A DNA stretch of 10,011 nt, from NCBI GenBank assembly GCA_017386805.1, contig JAFOGM010000302.1:1-10011 (forward strand), given 5' to 3'. The translations under genes were made by a program, and so were the position numbers. Below, piece after piece: positions 1-6,306 of this stretch; the first letter of the stretch is position 1; each line of letters begins with the position of its first letter. Below the pieces are notes generated by a model. The model did not search any database and was not told the origin of the DNA. It worked only from the letters and a program-made list of their open reading frames with translations. Source of the stretch: Bacillota bacterium (GTDB taxonomy: Bacteria > Bacillota > Clostridia > Peptostreptococcales > Anaerovoracaceae).

Positions 1-247
1 GGAAAAGCGCACGATCCAGGCAATCCGTAAGAAAAAGCCGCTGCTCTTCCACTGGCGCGGCGGTTATCTCACCCGCGACGTTCTTACAGAACTGATGCAG
101 AAGATCCGCGAAGCGGCTGCCACGAAAGACATGCACGCCATCGTCCATGTCAACTGGCCCCAGGCCGTTCTCCGCGCCGAATTCACTGCAGACATTCCTG
201 TGGAAGAAATCATCACCGATGAAGCGGATGAAAGCGAAGATGAATAG
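1..247 (+). CDS. C-terminal end of an unrecognised protein (5' truncated by window edge)
   Basis: The frame that opens at base 2 is uninterrupted until the TAG at 245-247 and gives the last 81 residues of a protein that begins outside the window. I do not recognise the family. The visible part starts with a basic patch (IRKKK), continues with a mixed alpha/beta-looking stretch containing FHWRGGYLTRDVL and HVNWPQAVLRAEF, and ends in a very acidic tail (DEADESEDE). No signal peptide, membrane segment or catalytic motif is visible in this part. The gene is followed within 5 bp by a strong hairpin terminator shared with the convergent channel gene, which supports a genuine gene end here. Its codons are richer in C-ending forms than several neighbours. 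Function is left open. Confidence 0.7.
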   Translation, partial: EKRTIQAIRKKKPLLFHWRGGYLTRDVLTELMQKIREAAATKDMHAIVHVNWPQAVLRAEFTADIPVEEIITDEADESEDE

Positions 248-251
248 TATA

Positions 252-281
252 AAAAGCCCCATAGCGAACTATGGGGCTTTT
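252..281. terminator. Bidirectional intrinsic terminator between convergent genes
   Basis: A 13-bp perfect stem (252-264 with 269-281) with a CGAA loop is flanked by A-runs on the left and T-runs on the right, so it can end transcription from both sides. It lies 5 bp after the stop of the + strand gene and 9 bp beyond the stop of the minus-strand channel gene. Confidence 0.9.
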
Positions 282-289
282 AAATGCAA

Positions 290-907
290 TTATTCTTCTT
301 TCAGTTTCTTCGCTAACGGGATCGCACAGCCGCCGATAGCGTTTGCTGCGGTGATCACTAAAGTGCGAATCAGTGTATCCACGCTCCAGACACCGCCCAG
401 GGAGAAATAGAACATGTCAGCGATGCAGTGCTCAAAACCACTCAGGATAAAGGCCGCAACGCAGACAAACAAAATCGAAGGATTCTTGGTCACTTTGTAT
501 CCTTCCACCGCAATGTACATCAGGGAACCACAGAAGATCCCCAGAATGAACAGGCTCATCATAGAGTCGTTCAGCTTCACATCGCACATTCCGGCAACAG
601 CTTCCGAAAGACCGGAAATTCGGGTCGCCAGGGCAGCCTGTGCTGCCAGCCAGGTACCGATCAGGTTACCGAGCCAAATCACCGCCACATCGATCACGTA
701 AGCCGGAGGATTATTGGGGATATATCCCACCTTCCCGGTGTACAGATTCAGGCCGTGGGCAACAATGGTGTATAAACCAACGGTAAACATCAAAGCACCG
801 ATGACTTTGTTTTCCAGGGACAGGAAAACGATCCCGCCCATGCCGATGGCACAGCCGCCTAAAATTGCTAAGACTAAAGTTCTAACGTAGTAGTTCATGC
901 TTTTCAT
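290..907 (-). CDS. Formate/nitrite transporter (FNT) family channel, short form
   Basis: A 205-residue integral membrane protein of the FNT family, pentameric channels in the cytoplasmic membrane that pass small monovalent anions such as formate, nitrite or hydrosulfide. Hallmarks visible: GGCAIGMGG in the first membrane segment (17-25), the broken second helix with LYTGKVGY (55-62, the omega-loop region), GNLIGT in the third (80-85), the SGFEHCIADMF motif (156-166) with the conserved pore histidine H160, and NAIGG near the end (189-193). Six membrane segments can be traced. It is much shorter than FocA/NirC-type proteins because the N-terminal amphipathic helix and C-terminal tail are reduced. 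The start at 907 is preferred because AGAAAGG lies 7 nt upstream; in-frame ATGs at 976 and 952 lack a convincing ribosome binding site, and the 976 start lies within the leader terminator. The gene is preceded by a ZTP riboswitch, which favours formate as the physiological substrate. Nitrite or hydrosulfide remains possible. Confidence 0.9.
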   Translation of the reverse strand: MKSMNYYVRTLVLAILGGCAIGMGGIVFLSLENKVIGALMFTVGLYTIVAHGLNLYTGKVGYIPNNPPAYVIDVAVIWLGNLIGTWLAAQAALATRISGLSEAVAGMCDVKLNDSMMSLFILGIFCGSLMYIAVEGYKVTKNPSILFVCVAAFILSGFEHCIADMFYFSLGGVWSVDTLIRTLVITAANAIGGCAIPLAKKLKEE

Positions 908-961
908 AGTGTGGCCTTTCTCAAATATCGCAGTCCGCGCTCTCCAATACATCAACCTACC

Positions 962-1004
962 AAAAAACCGACACACCCGGGCCCTTTGGCGCCCAGACGG
1001 TCGG
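962..1004 (-). terminator. Riboswitch expression platform: intrinsic terminator in the channel leader
   Basis: On the minus strand the segment 1004-991 (CCGACCGTCTGGGC) pairs with 982-968 to form a 14-bp stem with one bulged T, an 8-nt loop (990-983) and a run of six T (967-962). The left arm is the P3/pseudoknot segment of the ZTP aptamer, so terminator and ligand-bound aptamer exclude each other. This is the standard layout of an ON riboswitch acting by transcription attenuation. Confidence 0.85.
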
Positions 1005-1062
1005 CTTCTTACAGTTATACTTCCCGCGAGATTTCTCGCTTATTTCCGTCAGTCATACAACT
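991..1062 (-). promoter_or_regulatory. ZTP (pfl-motif) riboswitch aptamer
   Basis: Read on the minus strand, all parts of the ZTP riboswitch are present. P1 is AGTTGTAT (1062-1055) paired with GTATAACT (1020-1013), eight pairs including two wobbles. The conserved GACTGACGG follows at 1054-1046. P2 is GCGAG/CTCGC (1039-1035 with 1030-1026), then GGGAA. The 3' domain is GCCGACCGTCTGGGC (1005-991), with P3 formed by GCC and GGC. The pseudoknot pairs ACGG (1049-1046) with CCGT (1000-997). From memory, the joined elements closely resemble the structurally studied Fusobacterium ulcerans ZTP aptamer. The class senses ZTP/AICAR, a signal of 10-formyl-tetrahydrofolate shortage, and usually controls purine and one-carbon genes. 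Here it controls the FNT channel. The predicted transcription start coincides with the first base of P1. Confidence 0.93.
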
Positions 1063-1068
1063 AAGACC

Positions 1069-1097
1069 AGTATAACATTCGTCTTTTGACTTTGCAA
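1069..1097 (-). promoter_or_regulatory. Sigma-A-like promoter of the riboswitch/channel transcript
   Basis: On the minus strand TTGCAA (1097-1092) and TATACT (1074-1069) are separated by 17 bp, with a TGT extended -10 element. The start about 7 nt downstream would be at 1062, the first base of aptamer stem P1. The promoter lies about 30 bp after the stop of the upstream methyltransferase gene, from which no clear terminator separates it. Confidence 0.8.
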
Positions 1098-1126
1098 CGA
1101 AAATTTATCCAAAAAATGTTCGTATT

Positions 1127-2560
1127 TTATTCGATCACATTCAGTTTCACTTTCGCAGAAGCCCGTCCACCAAAGAGGTCCCAAACCTGAACCAGAATCT
1201 CTCCGTTTTCATCGCCGAAGGAATTCCCCAGCGCTTCATATTCCATTGTCAGTCCCTTCTTGTCGCGAACGATCATCTGATTCGGACGCACGATTCCGTC
1301 TTCCGACGGTGTCCGATCCACGGCCCAGAAGTTAACTAAACATAAACTATCCTTCTTAATTAAACGTTTAACCGCCTTTGTATTCTTTTCATCCAGCATT
1401 TCGTAGACAGCCTTGGGGGGAACATAGTCCAAAAGCCGAACTTTCAGCAGCTTCTTATCCGAAATTCCCGCCTGTTCCACGGTGGCTTCCACCATCAGCT
1501 CGCCTTCGCCGTAAGTCGATTTTCGAACCGATACCGGACTTTCGCCGGCGTCTCCCGCAGGGGTTGCCTCCACCATGGCAAACTGAGCGCCCAGGTTCCA
1601 CATACGCTTTTCCGTTTCGGCGATTGCCAGTCGACCGGCATCGCAGGCGATCCACTTGCGGCCCATCTGCTGTGCTGTGGCTGCCAGGGTTCCGGAACCG
1701 CAGAAGAAGTCAGCGCAAAGATCGCCTTCTTCCGTACAGCTGTCCAGGATCTGACGAAGCAGAGCCTCCGGCTTCTGTGTGGCGTATCCGGTACGTTCCG
1801 AAGAGGTACGGCCCACCATGTCGATGGCCCATACGTCCTTCTTGTTGACCATGGTATACCAGCCAAGTTCGTCTTTGTATTCCTTTACACCCTTAAAACG
1901 GTAGGGTTTGTAGCCGCGGTTATAGGACTTTTCCTGCTGCGCTTTGAAGAAGTAATTCTTGGATTTCCCGTAATACAGGAGTGTGTCGTGTTTTCTTGCG
2001 AAGCGACGCTTGCTGACACCACCGGATTTATAGGTCCAGACCACTTCATTGATGAAGTTTTCCTGACCGAAGATCTCGTCAGCAATGATCTTCACGTAGT
2101 GGACAGCATGCCAGTCCAGATGGATCCAGAGGCCGCCATCATCTGCGAGAAGTTCACGGATCAGATACAAGCGATAGGCCAGCATGGACAGATATTCTTC
2201 CATCCCGTTTTCCCAGGTATCGCGATAGGCCTTCTGCTTCACGGCAGCCAGCTTCAGCTTCTCCGTATCGATCTTCACTTCCGCAGCGTAGTCCGCATTG
2301 GAGAAGAACGGCGGATCGATGTAAACCATCTTCAGCTTTCCGCCCATATTCTTTTCGCGAAGGAGCCACTCCATGAACGCCGCATTGTCTCCGGAAGCCA
2401 GAACATTCCCTTCCAGGGCAACCGCGCCTTCGGCGCTTTCGCCTGCACCGCCCACTTCCTGACGCTGGACAAAACTCCAAAGCGACGGGTTCTCCATCTT
2501 ATACTTGTATTCCACTTTGCAATCATCGATGATGTTGCCAAGCTTGTGTAACAGGCTCAT
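1127..2560 (-). CDS. Beta-class site-specific DNA (adenine-N6) methyltransferase, apparently orphan
   Basis: A 477-residue S-adenosylmethionine-dependent DNA methyltransferase of the N4/N6 amino-methylase family. The catalytic motif IV, DPPF (82-85), comes before the SAM-binding motif I, DFFCGSGT (284-291); this order marks the beta class found in type III Mod subunits and related enzymes. GYATQKPEALL (258-268) is the conserved stretch just before motif I. The region between about 110 and 250, including WTYKSGG and ARKHDTLLYYGK, should carry target recognition. The last about 150 residues (325-477) lie beyond the catalytic core and contain two beta-rich-looking stretches that I cannot assign. 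No restriction subunit lies on either side, so it is either a solitary regulatory methylase or has a distant partner. The ATG has AAAAGGAG 7 nt upstream, partly overlapping the YgiQ stop codon, 12 bp away, so it is probably co-transcribed and translationally coupled with YgiQ. N6-adenine is inferred; N4-cytosine is less likely with DPPF. Confidence 0.88.
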   Translation of the reverse strand: MSLLHKLGNIIDDCKVEYKYKMENPSLWSFVQRQEVGGAGESAEGAVALEGNVLASGDNAAFMEWLLREKNMGGKLKMVYIDPPFFSNADYAAEVKIDTEKLKLAAVKQKAYRDTWENGMEEYLSMLAYRLYLIRELLADDGGLWIHLDWHAVHYVKIIADEIFGQENFINEVVWTYKSGGVSKRRFARKHDTLLYYGKSKNYFFKAQQEKSYNRGYKPYRFKGVKEYKDELGWYTMVNKKDVWAIDMVGRTSSERTGYATQKPEALLRQILDSCTEEGDLCADFFCGSGTLAATAQQMGRKWIACDAGRLAIAETEKRMWNLGAQFAMVEATPAGDAGESPVSVRKSTYGEGELMVEATVEQAGISDKKLLKVRLLDYVPPKAVYEMLDEKNTKAVKRLIKKDSLCLVNFWAVDRTPSEDGIVRPNQMIVRDKKGLTMEYEALGNSFGDENGEILVQVWDLFGGRASAKVKLNVIE

Positions 2561-2572
2561 AGTTTACTCCTT

Positions 2573-4354
2573 TTAGCGCAGAACGCCGATGAGATCGTAA
2601 CGGCCGATTTTCTTCAGCGCCTTTTCCACCATTGCACGGTTTTCTTTTTTATTGAAATGCAGAAGTGCTCTCTGCATTTTCTTTTCTTCCAGAGTCTTAG
2701 CTACATACACATCCTCTCCGGTGAAGGGATCCTTCTCCGTATAGTATTCGCAGGTAGCCAAAGTACCCGGTGTGGGATAGAAGTCCTGCACCTGATCCGG
2801 TACGAATCCTGTCTTCTTTAAGAACAGAGCCAGTTCCACCGCATCATTCAGATCGGAACCCGGATGAGAAGAAATGAAATAGGAAATCATGTACTGCTTT
2901 AATCCCAGCTTTTCATTGGTTTCTTTGTACTTTTTGGAGAACTCTTCGAAGACTTCCTTCTCCGGCTTACGCATTCTGGCCAGAACCTTGGGAGATACAT
3001 GTTCCGGAGCAACCTTCAGCGTACCGCTGATGTGGTACTGGCAGAGTTCTTCCATGAAGTTGGTTTTCTTATCCGCCATCAGATAGTCGAAACGGATCCC
3101 GGAACGGATGAAGACCTTCTTCACGCCGGGAACACCGCGGACGGCTCTCAGTACATCCAGGTAATCCTTGTGGTCGATCTTCATCTGACCGCAAGGTCTG
3201 GGATAGAGGCAGTCACGATGCTTACAAACCCCATGTTCCAGCTGCTTCGCACAAGCGGGACCGCGGAAGTTGGCAGTGGGACCACCCACGTCGTGGATAT
3301 ATCCTTTGAAATTGGGCTTCTTTGTGAGACGCTTTGCTTCTTCCACGATGGATTCCTTGCTTCTGGCTCTCACTTCTCTGCCCTGATGATAGGTCAATGC
3401 GCAGAAGGCACAGCCGCCGAAGCAGCCGCGATTGGAGACGATGGAGAATTCCACTTCGCGGATGGCCGGAACGCCGCCCAAAGCTTCGTAGGACGGATGA
3501 TAGGTTCCTTCGTAGGGAAGTTCATAGATTTCATCCAGTTCTTCCGTGGATAAAGGCTCCTGCGGCGGATTCTGAACCACCGCCAGTTTATCGTCATAGC
3601 GTTCCACCAGACGTTTTCCCTTGATCCATTCATTGTTACGGTACTGAACAGCAAAGCTTTTCCCGTAAGCTTCTTTATCTTCTTTCACGTCCTCCCAGGG
3701 AGGCAGGATCTCTGTATCCCCGAAGGCAGTATACTCTTCATCGGTTTCGGTTCCGCGAACCACGGTACCCTTGATCCAGGTGATATCACGGGCTTCCATA
3801 CCGCTGTCCAGAGCTTCTGCAATTTCAATGATTGCACGCTCTCCCATACCATAAATCAGGATATCCGCCTTTGCATCCAGTAAGATGGAACGGCGCACCT
3901 TATCTTCCCAATAATCGTAATGTGCCAAACGACGCAGGCTGGCTTCGATTCCGCCGATGACCACAGGAATGCCTTTGTAAGCTTCCTTGCAGCGTCCGGA
4001 ATACACGATCACTGCACGGTCAGGTCGGTTCCCGGTCTTACCGCCAGGAGAATAGTTGTCCTGCTTTCTGCGATGTTTGAACACGGAATAGTGGTTCACC
4101 ATGGAATCCACATTACCGGCATTGACTAAAAACCCAAGACGGGGTCTTCCAAAGCGGCGGAAGTCCTCCACCGATCTCCAGTCCGGCTGCGCCAGGATCG
4201 CTACTTTATAGCCGAAGCGCTCCAGCTGGCGGCTGATGATTGCAGTCCCAAAGGAGGGATGATCCACATAGGCATCCCCTGTAACTAAAACGAAATCGGG
4301 CTGTTCCCAACCGCGATCCAGCATATCTTTTTTTGTAACGGGTAAAAAGGCCAT
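2573..4354 (-). CDS. ygiQ: YgiQ family radical SAM protein
   Basis: A 593-residue protein of the YgiQ/UPF0313 family, radical S-adenosylmethionine enzymes whose reaction is not established. The N-terminal third (15-180), with TGDAYVDHPSFGTAII and VIGGIEASLRR, resembles the cobalamin-binding-like segment common in this family. The radical SAM cluster motif is CFGGCAFC (C311, C315, C318), followed by a TIM-barrel core. A second group of cysteines (C368, C377, C382, C388) after GPTANFRGPAC is characteristic of YgiQ and could hold a second iron-sulfur site. SGTLKVAPEH (443-452) and FYPTPGT (525-531) are further family signatures. Length is close to the usual one, and the start has GGGAGGA just upstream. 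It leads a two-gene unit with the DNA methyltransferase. Family assignment is firm; the biochemical role is unknown. Confidence 0.95.
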   Translation of the reverse strand: MAFLPVTKKDMLDRGWEQPDFVLVTGDAYVDHPSFGTAIISRQLERFGYKVAILAQPDWRSVEDFRRFGRPRLGFLVNAGNVDSMVNHYSVFKHRRKQDNYSPGGKTGNRPDRAVIVYSGRCKEAYKGIPVVIGGIEASLRRLAHYDYWEDKVRRSILLDAKADILIYGMGERAIIEIAEALDSGMEARDITWIKGTVVRGTETDEEYTAFGDTEILPPWEDVKEDKEAYGKSFAVQYRNNEWIKGKRLVERYDDKLAVVQNPPQEPLSTEELDEIYELPYEGTYHPSYEALGGVPAIREVEFSIVSNRGCFGGCAFCALTYHQGREVRARSKESIVEEAKRLTKKPNFKGYIHDVGGPTANFRGPACAKQLEHGVCKHRDCLYPRPCGQMKIDHKDYLDVLRAVRGVPGVKKVFIRSGIRFDYLMADKKTNFMEELCQYHISGTLKVAPEHVSPKVLARMRKPEKEVFEEFSKKYKETNEKLGLKQYMISYFISSHPGSDLNDAVELALFLKKTGFVPDQVQDFYPTPGTLATCEYYTEKDPFTGEDVYVAKTLEEKKMQRALLHFNKKENRAMVEKALKKIGRYDLIGVLR

Positions 4355-4398
4355 ACTTTCCTCCCTGTCATTGACGTAAATTATTCATAGATAGAATA

Positions 4399-4404
4399 AT
4401 TATA
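4399..4404 (-). promoter_or_regulatory. Candidate -10 box for the ygiQ-methyltransferase unit
   Basis: A perfect TATAAT on the minus strand lies 45 bp before the ygiQ start codon, in the 78-bp gap after the CAP gene. No good -35 hexamer is found at 16-18 bp, so this is a weak call. No hairpin terminator follows the CAP gene either, so read-through from it is possible. Confidence 0.35.
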
Positions 4405-4432
4405 CCCCAAAACCGGGCTGAAAGAAAGACAA

Positions 4433-5017
4433 TTATTCACCGATGAACATCTGGATCCAGTAGGTGTTCCCGGAAGCATCAGTGCAATACCCCACACCCA
4501 AATGTGTGAAGTTTTTATTTAAAATATTGGCTCTGTGACCTTCGGAATTCATCCAGTCAGCCATGACAGTTTCCACAGATTTCTGACCTTTCGCGATGTT
4601 CTCTCCCGCGGTTGTGTAATTGATTCCAAATTCCTTCATCATGTCGAAGGGAGAACCATAATTGGGCGAAGTATGGCTGAAATATCCCTGATCCCGCATG
4701 TCTTCCGCTTTGACCGTGGCAACCTTCGTCAGTTTCTGACTCAGTTTCAGCTCGGAAAGCCCGGCCTGACGACGCTTCTGATTGACCTGTGCGAGCATTT
4801 CCCGGGCAATCTCAGACTGCGGGATCGCTTCATCCATCTCCGGAACATTCCCTTCTTCCCAATGGATCCCCAGGTATTCAAGGAATTGAATGAACTGAGG
4901 AATGCAGTCTCTGATATCTGCGTTGGATCCCTCGTTGCTCTGGCCGTAGGCCGCTGTCGGTAACAACAAAATCGCTGCCAAACTGAAAGCCAGCGTTTTC
5001 TTCTTTAACAGTAACAT
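4433..5017 (-). CDS. Secreted CAP-domain (YkwD-like) protein
   Basis: A 194-residue exported protein. The N-terminus has three lysines (5-7), a hydrophobic stretch (8-22) and a likely signal peptidase I site after AYG (23-25). A linker of about 45 residues precedes a CAP/SCP domain of the bacterial YkwD type (about 75-193). The domain shows NQKRRQAGLSEL, GYFSHTSP (111-118, with H115), AGENIAKG (137-144, with E139) and SEGHRANIL (158-166, with H161), the residues that line the CAP cavity. It acts outside the cell; in Firmicutes such proteins are linked to envelopes and spores, but no enzymatic activity is established. The ATG at 5017 has AAAGGAGG 8 nt upstream. An in-frame ATG at 5098 would place the start inside the preceding terminator and is rejected. 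The transcript begins with a striking inverted repeat. Confidence 0.92.
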   Translation of the reverse strand: MLLLKKKTLAFSLAAILLLPTAAYGQSNEGSNADIRDCIPQFIQFLEYLGIHWEEGNVPEMDEAIPQSEIAREMLAQVNQKRRQAGLSELKLSQKLTKVATVKAEDMRDQGYFSHTSPNYGSPFDMMKEFGINYTTAGENIAKGQKSVETVMADWMNSEGHRANILNKNFTHLGVGYCTDASGNTYWIQMFIGE

Positions 5018-5040
5018 ATGTAAATCCTCCTTTTGAATGT

Positions 5041-5065
5041 ATCGGGCCTGGCCAGCAGGCCCGAT
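5041..5065 (-). promoter_or_regulatory. Perfect inverted repeat at the start of the CAP transcript
   Basis: ATCGGGCCTG (5041-5050) and CAGGCCCGAT (5056-5065) form a perfect 10-bp inverted repeat around a 5-bp centre. It lies directly downstream of the candidate TATAAT and 23 bp before the start codon. It could be a repressor operator or a 5'-end hairpin that stabilises the mRNA. It is not followed by a T-run on either strand, so it is a poor terminator. Confidence 0.6.
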
Positions 5066-5068
5066 TCC

Positions 5069-5098
5069 ATTATAAAAGCCCTGTTCCTTTCGGAACAA
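5069..5098 (-). promoter_or_regulatory. Candidate promoter of the CAP gene, overlapping the Nudix terminator
   Basis: On the minus strand TTGTTC (5098-5093) and TATAAT (5074-5069) are 18 bp apart. The -35 matches the consensus at only three positions, the -10 at all six. The whole promoter is embedded in the terminator hairpin of the preceding gene, and its start point would fall at about 5062, inside the inverted repeat. Confidence 0.45.
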
Positions 5099-5101
5099 GG
5101 C
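5074..5101 (-). terminator. Intrinsic terminator of the Nudix gene
   Basis: On the minus strand a 10-bp stem (5101-5092 with 5087-5078, one G-T wobble) with a GAAA tetraloop is followed by TTTTAT. It lies about 30 bp after the Nudix stop codon. Confidence 0.8.
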
Positions 5102-5130
5102 CTCGGATTTTTCCTATGTTGGTATGTTTC

Positions 5131-5748
5131 TCATTCTTTGGGCATTTCGGCCAGGAAATGACGGATGATGCGGGCAGTCAGGCCCCAAATCACCTTTCCT
5201 TCGTAATGCCAAATGGGTACGGTGAACTTCCCCCGTCTCCAGTTATACTTATCCGGACAATCTCCCAACTGTTCGTAAGGGAAATCGTCTCCGATATTGG
5301 GAGCAACTTCATATTCATAGACGTAAGGCTCCGTTTCTTCGAAGAACTTCAGTGGAACTAAGAACAGTTCACTGACTTCCTCCGGATTGGGAACTGCCTT
5401 CATCACATCCTGATAAGCAATGGCCCCCACAAAGGTATCGATCTGCATGTTGGTATAATTGCACATGGAGTCGAACTGACCTAAAATACGAATGGCATGT
5501 TTCGGGATCCCCGTTTCCTCCTGGGTTTCACGAACCACACAATCCATAGGCCGTTCTTTCTTTTCTACGCCTCCGCCCGGGAAGCAGATTTCTCCCGGCT
5601 GGGAAACCGTTCCGGAACGAACTTCCAAAAGCAGATACATTTCATCTTTCTGCCAAACCAAGGGGATCAGCACCGCACAGTGCTTTTTCATCTCCATGAT
5701 CTTTGGTTTTCGTCCTTCCAAATACATCGCTGTCGTTCTGATGTCCAC
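5131..5748 (-). CDS. Nudix hydrolase, CoA pyrophosphatase-like
   Basis: A 205-residue cytoplasmic Nudix enzyme. The Nudix box GX5EX7REUXEEXGU is complete from G59 to I81 (G59, E65, R73, E74, E77, E78, G80), with T75 in the usually hydrophobic position. Immediately before it, LLEVRS (40-45) and PGEICFPGG (51-59) match the extra signature of the CoA-pyrophosphatase subgroup (NUDT7/YeaB type), although the usual histidine before the glycine is replaced by Q50-P51. Likely reaction: hydrolysis of CoA or a related nucleotide diphosphate derivative to 3',5'-ADP and phosphopantetheine. Length fits the family. The longest frame starts with GTG at 5748 behind only a weak purine stretch; ATGs at 5727, 5697 or 5691 are alternatives, so the start is uncertain. 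It has its own terminator and probably its own promoter. Confidence 0.88.
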   Translation of the reverse strand: MDIRTTAMYLEGRKPKIMEMKKHCAVLIPLVWQKDEMYLLLEVRSGTVSQPGEICFPGGGVEKKERPMDCVVRETQEETGIPKHAIRILGQFDSMCNYTNMQIDTFVGAIAYQDVMKAVPNPEEVSELFLVPLKFFEETEPYVYEYEVAPNIGDDFPYEQLGDCPDKYNWRRGKFTVPIWHYEGKVIWGLTARIIRHFLAEMPKE

Positions 5749-5773
5749 TTCTTCTTACCCCGTTTCTGACGAC

Positions 5774-5803
5774 TTTATAACAAATAATACCCTATAGTAT
5801 GAA
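5774..5803 (-). promoter_or_regulatory. Candidate promoter of the Nudix gene
   Basis: On the minus strand TTCATA (5803-5798) and TATAAA (5779-5774) are spaced by 18 bp, matching the consensus at four and five positions. It lies just after the terminator of the preceding gene, about 25 bp before the GTG start. Confidence 0.35.
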
Positions 5804-5805
5804 CA

Positions 5806-5829
5806 GAAAGGCGGTGATTACTCACCGCC
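5806..5829 (-). terminator. Intrinsic terminator of the P-loop protein gene
   Basis: GGCGGTGA (5810-5817) and TCACCGCC (5822-5829) form an 8-bp GC-rich stem with a 4-nt loop. On the minus strand it is followed by TTTCTGTT, and it sits about 24 bp after the gene's stop codon. The short T-run makes it weaker than the other terminators here. Confidence 0.7.
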
Positions 5830-5852
5830 CTTGCTTTCCTTATGAAATTTGA

Positions 5853-6272
5853 TTAGTTCAGGATTTCGTACTGCTTGATATATTCGCCGATTTCTTCCTG
5901 GTTAGCGCTCAGGCTAACAACGAAGTCGGGACCATACATTTCGGAAATCTTGGACAGACGACCCAGGAATTCTTCCAGGTGATCGATCTGAACGTCAGCA
6001 TGCTTTAAGATGCTGTCGATGAAGATAACCTGAATATCGTGGTCGGAGCTGATCACACCATATACAAAACCGATGTATTCATCGATATTGGTGATGTGCG
6101 GATATTCTTCCATACATACGACTCTGATTCTGTACTTTAAGTCCAGCATCAGTCTGTTGTCCTTGTTTATGAAAACGATGCTGCCGTCTCTCTGTTCCAG
6201 ACTCTGGTTAGCGAGATCGATCATCTGCTTAGTCTTTCCGCTTCCTTTGCGTCCAATCAGTAATTTTACCAT
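5853..6272 (-). CDS. Small P-loop NTPase of unknown role
   Basis: A 139-residue cytoplasmic protein with a Walker A motif at its very start (GRKGSGKT, 7-14) and a Walker B-like strand IQVIFIDS (80-87, D86). A polar switch follows near the C-terminus (FVVSLSANQEEI, 117-128), in the place of a sensor strand. There is no membrane segment or DNA-binding motif. It is a minimal single-domain NTPase; similar small clostridial proteins are often annotated only as ATP-binding protein. The ATG has AAGGAGG 8 nt upstream. It is monocistronic, with a promoter ahead and a hairpin behind. The layout recalls thymidine-kinase-like or RecA-like folds, but substrate residues of known kinases are not apparent, so I assign no function. 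Confidence 0.8.
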   Translation of the reverse strand: MVKLLIGRKGSGKTKQMIDLANQSLEQRDGSIVFINKDNRLMLDLKYRIRVVCMEEYPHITNIDEYIGFVYGVISSDHDIQVIFIDSILKHADVQIDHLEEFLGRLSKISEMYGPDFVVSLSANQEEIGEYIKQYEILN

Positions 6273-6306
6273 TGGCTTGTCCTCCTTAGTTTCATAAGAT
6301 AAATAG

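Noticed and set aside
908..976. Longer start for the FNT channel at 976 or 952
   Set aside because: The 976 codon lies inside the leader terminator and has no ribosome binding site; 952 has only a poor one. The 907 ATG has AGAAAGG at 7 nt and fits the family's N-terminus.
1127..2560. Restriction-modification or other defence island
   Set aside because: No nuclease, helicase, toxin or mobile element lies on either side; all neighbours are housekeeping genes.
1378..3624. Long open frames opposite the methyltransferase and ygiQ genes (for example 1988-2551, 2999-3553)
   Set aside because: They are antisense shadows of well-supported genes, lack ribosome binding sites and have no family resemblance.
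5018..5098. In-frame N-terminal extension of the CAP protein to 5098
   Set aside because: It would start within the Nudix terminator and cross the inverted repeat, and would place 27 non-hydrophobic residues ahead of a clear signal peptide that has its own strong ribosome binding site.
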